Both the position numbers and the translations under genes were made by a program. A stretch of DNA of 64,000 bases from Desulfitobacterium sp038181555 (GTDB lineage: Bacteria > Bacillota > Desulfitobacteriia > Desulfitobacteriales > Desulfitobacteriaceae), in assembly GCF_038181555.1 (NCBI RefSeq), contig NZ_JBBWUA010000017.1:5789-69788 (forward strand), given 5' to 3'. Within the stretch, counting starts at the first letter, position 1; each line of letters opens with the position of its first letter. Below, piece after piece: positions 59,600-64,000 of the stretch. The notes below the pieces were generated by a model. That model worked only from the letters and a program-made list of their open reading frames with translations, did not search any database and was not told the DNA's origin.

Positions 59600-62181
59600 A
59601 GCTTATCACCCACCTTTTTAACATCGCAGAGACATTCATTCCACGCGGTATTGGGTGCCCACATTCCCGGCACGAAGTAAACCTCATGGGTCGGCTTAAT
59701 AAAGGGATAGGTCAAACTGTTATAGGAGGTCTCTTTCAGATAACAGCTCCACCAGCCCTGCTCAAACATAGCCACCTTCCGTCCAACCCCAGCATCCACC
59801 ACAGCATAGACCAAGAGCTTGCCTCGATCATTGTATACCTCGACCTCATCCCCCTGCTTAATCCCTTTTTCCTCCGCATCCGCCGGGTTGAGCCAAACAT
59901 GGGCTTTGCCCTCTTGAAGCTCGTTCATCCAGATGTTATTGGAATGGGTGGAGTGTACCCGGTAGATAGCATTACGGGTAACGAAGTTAAAGGTGTATTT
60001 CTCCCGCGCCGCGGGGTTCAGGGCATATTCGCTTTCTTCAAAGGGTGGTTTATGGACCGGCAGCTGCTCACCTGCTTCTAAAAATGCATCCTCATCCTTG
60101 TAGAATTCGATTCGCCCGCTTTTTACAAACTGAGCCGTTTGCTCCAACTTAGCGGGAAGGCTTTGAGGCGGGAAGGGTCGCTTATTATGAACCTGCTCAT
60201 AAAAAGGAATCTGCCGATCACCCGGTACTTCCGACTTTAAGCGCACCGGTCCTTGCTTGAGCTGTTCCAGAGTGATTCCTGCGCAATTTGGTCCGCCGGT
60301 TTTTAGCAAAAGCTTGATGACTTCTTCAGCGGCCTGATCCGGTTCCAAGCCGGGGAAAAAGTACTTTTCAAACTCCGGATTCAGTCGTTTTGCTAATTCT
60401 CTAAAAATCCAAAGCTCCGGCTTTCCCTCATAAACCGGGGTGATGGCCGGTTGTTGCAGCTGGAGATAGGGATGTACAGGGGAGGCTGTGAGATCCGTTT
60501 TTTCATACCAAGTGACCCCCGGCAAAACCGCATGACTGTACTCACAGCTGGTGGTCATTTGGAAGTCAATATTACACACAAACTCTAATTCCCCGGATTG
60601 AACCCGCTCCCGAAGGATATTAGACATATTATGTTGATCAAAAGGATTCCCCCAACCGGTAATCAAGGCCTTGATGCCGTCCTTAGGATACTTGGCCTTC
60701 ATATTTTCTGTGGGGCCATTTAACACATAGAGGAAGGGTAGCCAGTTTTGCTTGCGACCCTCCGGAACCCACCACTCAGCCACCTTAATGCGGATCCGAT
60801 ATTGTCCGGCATAGGTCGAGATTCCCGCCCCCGGTTGACCGATGTTTCCCGTCAGGACATTGATCAAGGCCAGAGCCCGACCCTTAAGATCCCCATGATA
60901 CCACTGATAATTGCTAGCCCCATAAACGATATGGAGAGGTTTGGTTGTCGCCATTTCTCGGGCAATGCGCACTAGATCATCCGGCTTCATTCCCGATTCC
61001 TTCTCCACTTCCTCAGGAGTATAGCTATTTAAGCTTTCCTTGAGAAGCTGGAAGACAGGCTTGGCGGTAACCCTCTCTCCGCTCTTAAGCGGCACCTCTA
61101 CTTCTCCTTCCAGCAGTAAATTCTCTGGCAGGGCCAGGTTCTCGGAGTGAACCGTTAAAAAATTCCCATTGTAGGCGACAAAGGCTTCCCGATAGGCCGG
61201 GGTATCGGTTGGTTTGGTTAGGCCTTCTACCTCGGCGGCCTGCAGGCGTTTCCCATTATCTAGGCGCACGAGTAGAGGCATATCTGTGAAGGTCTTAATA
61301 AAGCCCTGATCATAAAGTCCTTCTTCGAGGATAACCTTGCAGATTCCTAAGGCCACGGCAGCATCACTGCTTCCGTTGATAGGTATGTACTCATCGGCCT
61401 TGGCAGCTGTCGGACTATAGCTGGGGTCAAAGACCACGACTTTGGTCCCTTTGTTTCTCGCCTCCACGAGAAAATGAGCATCAGGCAAACGGGTAGCTAA
61501 AATATTGGAACCAAATACCGCCATATAACGTGCATTCAGCCATTCACTGGGTTCAAGCTCTTCTGATTGGACCCCAAAGGTCATGGGCCAAAACATGGGC
61601 AGGTCGCCGTTTTGATCATAGGCGTGATGGATATTCCATCCGGCTAGGGTGGCTAGGCGAGACATGGCTCCCTTATGGACATAGCTGGTCCCTCCCACTT
61701 GGAAGGCGACCCCAATGGATTCCGGGCCATATTTGGAAGCGATTTCCTTAAGTCTCTCAGCTGTATAATCCAGAGCTTCCTCCCAGGTGGCCTTTTGCAG
61801 CTCGTCGACACCGGGCTTTCCCTTTTGGATCAAGGGAGTTTGGAGCCGATCCGGACCATAAACCAGATTCATCATGGATAGACCCTTCAAACAGCCGCGA
61901 GGATTATATTCTTGTTCCGGGTAATCTGCCGCCTGCACAATCGCCTTAATCTCGTTATTCTCCACGATGGCATTCATTCCACAGGCCCCTGTACAGTTAG
62001 GTGAACAGGTCGTGCGTACCGTCTTGAGTTCAGGAGCGCCCCCGCCTTCTCCTAAGACAGTTTCCTCAGCAAGAGCCTTGTTGGCGAAGCCCACGGCCCC
62101 GATGGTACCCACCATTACTCCTGTAGCTGCTGTCCCTTTTAAAAATTGGCGCCGCGATAGTTTAACCTTGTCTTTTCCCAC
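59596..62181 (-). CDS. TAT-exported molybdoenzyme catalytic subunit, NarG-like (type II-like)
   Basis: About 861 residues from a GTG at 62181 with GGAG 8 bases upstream; an ATG at 62205 would add 8 residues. A twin-arginine signal, LSRRQFLKGTAATG, sends it across the membrane folded. The cluster motif is CSPNCTGACG with a later NPRGCLKG, matching NarG (HxxxCxxxC...RGC) except that the first ligand is Cys, not His. The metal region YDQNGDLPMFWPMTFG matches NarG YDWYNDLP, so the ligand is probably Asp, as in nitrate, selenate, chlorate and ethylbenzene enzymes. Partners are a ferredoxin and an NrfD anchor. Substrate not determined. Confidence 0.9.
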   Translation of the reverse strand: MGKDKVKLSRRQFLKGTAATGVMVGTIGAVGFANKALAEETVLGEGGGAPELKTVRTTCSPNCTGACGMNAIVENNEIKAIVQAADYPEQEYNPRGCLKGLSMMNLVYGPDRLQTPLIQKGKPGVDELQKATWEEALDYTAERLKEIASKYGPESIGVAFQVGGTSYVHKGAMSRLATLAGWNIHHAYDQNGDLPMFWPMTFGVQSEELEPSEWLNARYMAVFGSNILATRLPDAHFLVEARNKGTKVVVFDPSYSPTAAKADEYIPINGSSDAAVALGICKVILEEGLYDQGFIKTFTDMPLLVRLDNGKRLQAAEVEGLTKPTDTPAYREAFVAYNGNFLTVHSENLALPENLLLEGEVEVPLKSGERVTAKPVFQLLKESLNSYTPEEVEKESGMKPDDLVRIAREMATTKPLHIVYGASNYQWYHGDLKGRALALINVLTGNIGQPGAGISTYAGQYRIRIKVAEWWVPEGRKQNWLPFLYVLNGPTENMKAKYPKDGIKALITGWGNPFDQHNMSNILRERVQSGELEFVCNIDFQMTTSCEYSHAVLPGVTWYEKTDLTASPVHPYLQLQQPAITPVYEGKPELWIFRELAKRLNPEFEKYFFPGLEPDQAAEEVIKLLLKTGGPNCAGITLEQLKQGPVRLKSEVPGDRQIPFYEQVHNKRPFPPQSLPAKLEQTAQFVKSGRIEFYKDEDAFLEAGEQLPVHKPPFEESEYALNPAAREKYTFNFVTRNAIYRVHSTHSNNIWMNELQEGKAHVWLNPADAEEKGIKQGDEVEVYNDRGKLLVYAVVDAGVGRKVAMFEQGWWSCYLKETSYNSLTYPFIKPTHEVYFVPGMWAPNTAWNECLCDVKKVGDKL

Positions 62182-62290
62182 TTCTTTCACTCCAGTCCAT
62201 CGCATTTGTCTGGTATCTCTCTAATATATTTTGGTAACTTAATAAGGTGACCCGAACCTACTCCAGCTAAGAATACTTCGTAGCGCAACA

Positions 62291-62314
62291 AAAAACCGTG
62301 ACTCAGGTCACGGC
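62291..62314 (-). terminator. Terminator after the vWA gene
   Basis: CCGTGAC-CTGA-GTCACGG on the minus strand is followed by TTTTTTG. It lies about 98 bases past the stop at 62412. It also insulates the molybdoenzyme operon promoter, which must lie in 62205-62290. Confidence 0.85.
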
Positions 62315-62411
62315 ACTTAAAGAATATTCAGATACTCTTTATCTTTAGGCTCAGTAAGGAATTATCTCCCTTGCCCAGCATTGAATTGCAGCCAACTCGG
62401 AATAGTGAGGT

Positions 62412-63068
62412 TTATTTCCCACCACCACGTTTCTTGAAATCCTCATCGATCCGTTCTTTCCACTTCTTATCCAGAGAACGACTTGCACGCACACAGCTTA
62501 CGGCTTCACTGATTACTTCATAATTCAACGATGTGCCTTCGCTGTCGGCATGATAATTTGTTGCCCTGTCTCTACTGATGCCGAAGCGTTCCGCGGTTGC
62601 GATGGCATCAATGTTAGCACCCAGAAAGATAAACTCCCAGCCATACTTACTTTGTTGGTGTTCTATCATTTGGCGCACTTTGGCATAGTTGAATTCACAG
62701 CTGGCGTTTTCTAAGCCGTCGGTGGTGATCACAAACATGACATGCTCGGCACGCTCCTCTTCAGCTGTATGTTTTTGGACATTGCCGATCTTATTAATTG
62801 TCTTGCCTACTGCATCGAGCAAGGCCGTATTGCCGCGCACATAGTACTCTTTGTCAGTGATAGGAGCGATTCCCCGCAGGTTAATGCGGTCATGGAGCAG
62901 TTCATAGCGGTCGTCAAATAATACCGTGGTGATAATGGCTTCGCCGGGTTCCTTTTGCTGCTTGGCGAGCATGGCATTATAGCCTCCGATGGTATCGCTT
63001 TCCAGTCCGCTCATAGAGCCACTTCTGTCTAGGATAAAAACCAGTTCTGTTAAATCTTTCTTCATCAT
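62412..63068 (-). CDS. Von Willebrand factor A domain protein
   Basis: About 218 residues from the ATG at 63068, with GGAGGATAAC upstream. FILDRSGSMSGLESDTIGGY holds the DxSxS metal-adhesion motif, with the matching Thr (RGNTALLDAV) and Asp (TTDGLEN) later. It is a single-domain cytoplasmic vWA protein. Upstream lies a macro-domain gene. The ribosome-binding site is inside a strong inverted repeat (63069-63107). Confidence 0.87.
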   Translation of the reverse strand: MMKKDLTELVFILDRSGSMSGLESDTIGGYNAMLAKQQKEPGEAIITTVLFDDRYELLHDRINLRGIAPITDKEYYVRGNTALLDAVGKTINKIGNVQKHTAEEERAEHVMFVITTDGLENASCEFNYAKVRQMIEHQQSKYGWEFIFLGANIDAIATAERFGISRDRATNYHADSEGTSLNYEVISEAVSCVRASRSLDKKWKERIDEDFKKRGGGK

Positions 63069-63107
63069 GTTATCCTCCAAATCATTTTGTAATGATTTAA
63101 GGATAAC
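63069..63107 (-). promoter_or_regulatory. Inverted repeat covering the ribosome-binding site of the vWA gene
   Basis: On the minus strand GTTATCCTTAAATCATT pairs with AATGATTTGGAGGATAAC around a 4-base loop (ACAA), with one unpaired base. The 3' arm contains the GGAGG Shine-Dalgarno and stops right at the ATG. Folded RNA would hide the site; as DNA it is a possible operator. Confidence 0.8.
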
Positions 63108-63126
63108 ATTGCAGCTCTTGATTCTG

Positions 63127-63143
63127 GTCGCTTGGCAAGCGAC
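63127..63143. repeat. Short perfect palindrome after the macro-domain gene
   Basis: GTCGCTTG-G-CAAGCGAC has 8-bp arms and one central base. No U-run follows. It may be the 3' end hairpin of the macro-domain transcript or an operator for the vWA gene. Confidence 0.5.
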
Positions 63144-63199
63144 ACATTATTATCGTGAGCGCAGGTACTCAACGGTCGGAAGCTTCTTTCCGCGCGGGG

Positions 63200-64000
63200 T
63201 TAAACTCCAAGTGGGTGCTGCTCAAAAGCAAAGAGCGCTTCATTAATTTCAAAGACATTGTAGATTTCCTCTTCGATGAAGTATTCAATAATGATATCGA
63301 ATTTGCTGCTGTGGGAAAGGGCGTAACCGGCTTTTAACAGCAGATCTTTCGTTTCATCAAGATTCAGCCGCAAGGCGATGGCAAAAGCAATCGCGGTCGG
63401 TTTGCTCGGTTTGTAATTGAGGTCGTTGCGGATTTTGGAGAACAGTTTGCGGTCGATATTAGCCTTCTTATAGGTCTCGGCATCAGTCAGACCTTTTTCG
63501 TCAATCAATCGCAACAGCATCTGAGAGAAGGTTTCGTCCATATTTTTCACGACATCGTCCAGCTTGCGTTGGCGCTTGGACTTTGGCGCAGCTATTCCTA
63601 TCGGTGAAAGTATGGGTGCTTCAGCCTGATATTCTTTGAAAGAATAACGATCCCGCAGACGGTCCTCGCGGGCAAAGGGCTGCTCTTCGATGTATTTATC
63701 ATCGATGTATTGGGTGATCGAGGAAAATAGTTTCTCAGACAATGTAAAGGCTGTTTTGTCATAGATCACTAAGTATACGGTCATATCATTGTGCAAAAGG
63801 AAGTCCCCAATAACGGAAATTGCTACTTGAATAGCTTTATCCTTTGGATAGCCGAAAGCGCCTGCTGATATCAAGGGAAAGGCAATGCTCTCTATGTTGT
63901 GCTGCTGGGCGAGAGCTAATGAGTTTCTGTAGCTATCTGAAAGCAACTTCTCCTCATCCTTATGACCACCCTGCCAAACGGGACCCACGGTATGGATCAC
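63200..64000 (-). CDS. Macro domain protein with C-terminal helical/HTH-like region (5' end outside the window)
   Basis: 266 residues are visible; the start lies beyond 64000. IHTVGPVW and IAFPLISAGAFGYPKDKA are the ADP-ribose-binding loops of macro domains, which remove or bind ADP-ribose. From about residue 125 the protein is a different, basic-acidic region. LIDEKGLTDAETYKKANIDR and LFSKIRNDLNYKPSK resemble an XRE-like HTH. A regulator or an ADP-ribosylation antidote is possible. It sits upstream of the vWA gene with a 131-base gap. Confidence 0.85.
   Translation of the reverse strand: MIHTVGPVWQGGHKDEEKLLSDSYRNSLALAQQHNIESIAFPLISAGAFGYPKDKAIQVAISVIGDFLLHNDMTVYLVIYDKTAFTLSEKLFSSITQYIDDKYIEEQPFAREDRLRDRYSFKEYQAEAPILSPIGIAAPKSKRQRKLDDVVKNMDETFSQMLLRLIDEKGLTDAETYKKANIDRKLFSKIRNDLNYKPSKPTAIAFAIALRLNLDETKDLLLKAGYALSHSSKFDIIIEYFIEEEIYNVFEINEALFAFEQHPLGV

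Noticed and set aside
1..64000. CRISPR arrays, tRNA or rRNA genes, prophage
   Set aside because: No regularly spaced repeats, cloverleaf-like or rRNA-like stretches, or phage structural genes were recognised while reading both strands.

Overview
The window looks like part of the chromosome of an anaerobic, respiratory, low-to-medium GC Firmicute, most likely Desulfitobacterium or a close relative in the Peptococcaceae/Desulfitobacteriaceae. The reasons are the density of DMSO-reductase-family molybdoenzymes with NrfD and ferredoxin partners, strong AGGAGG ribosome-binding sites, HdrD-like iron-sulfur proteins, an aryl-sulfate sulfotransferase, a probable selenoprotein, and sigma-54 promoters with an NtrC-type regulator. 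Almost every gene is on the minus strand. No rRNA, tRNA or CRISPR array was seen.

Layout. 1-5655: a complex iron-sulfur molybdoenzyme operon (catalytic subunit, four-cluster ferredoxin, NrfD), then a COG1964-type radical SAM enzyme and the start of a second molybdoenzyme; a sigma-54 promoter precedes it. 5770-9345: a disturbed accessory patch with a transporter stump, an IS4-type transposase remnant, a GC-rich (probably acquired) MFS transporter with a small membrane partner, a 50-residue zinc ribbon, a frameshifted membrane gene and a small HTH-like gene. 9360-12131: a soluble molybdoenzyme with a shortened two-motif ferredoxin, again behind a sigma-54 promoter. 12447-16617: two HdrD-like proteins, a DUF169-ferredoxin fusion and a PhnP-like metallo-hydrolase. 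16780-27477: OFA-type MFS, zinc ribbon, trigger factor, APH-fold protein, a YnjBCD-like ABC importer, an Old-Yellow-Enzyme, a DUF2064 protein and a GNAT.

27836-32228: a cofactor-supply operon. A sigma-54 promoter and a Moco/Tuco riboswitch precede mobB, a BtuCD-type metal or oxyanion ABC importer and a THEP1-like NTPase. I infer molybdate or tungstate import. 32486-36797: a methyltransferase (+), a NapH-like polyferredoxin, and an operon of BASS/ACR3-like permease, methyltransferase and a glutaredoxin whose first active-site Cys codon is UGA (probable selenocysteine), behind a CsoR/CstR-like palindrome. 36893-44881: SelO, a flavin split-barrel protein, a divergent tryptophanase/tyrosine phenol-lyase-like enzyme, a chemoreceptor and an AssT-like sulfotransferase. 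45191-46038: a NifX-like protein and a DUF134 regulator, divergent around a 13-bp perfect inverted repeat. 46058-53315: an NtrC-type response regulator and kinase next to a YeiH-family transporter that has a sigma-54 promoter and a four-copy upstream palindrome array, then an unknown protein and a second YeiH. 53631-57155: small zinc ribbon, CPBP protease, XRE regulator, surface-anchored unknown. 57339-62205: a third molybdoenzyme (TAT-exported, NarG-like Asp-ligand region) with ferredoxin and NrfD. 62412-64000: a von Willebrand A protein and a macro-domain protein cut by the window end.

How it fits together: three or four molybdenum/tungsten enzymes, the cofactor-sensing import and maturation operon that would feed them, and a shared sigma-54 promoter class at four loci suggest coordinated control of anaerobic respiration and sulfur metabolism. 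The most striking single items are the UGA-containing glutaredoxin, the riboswitch plus sigma-54 metal-import operon, and the tandem palindromes upstream of yeiH.
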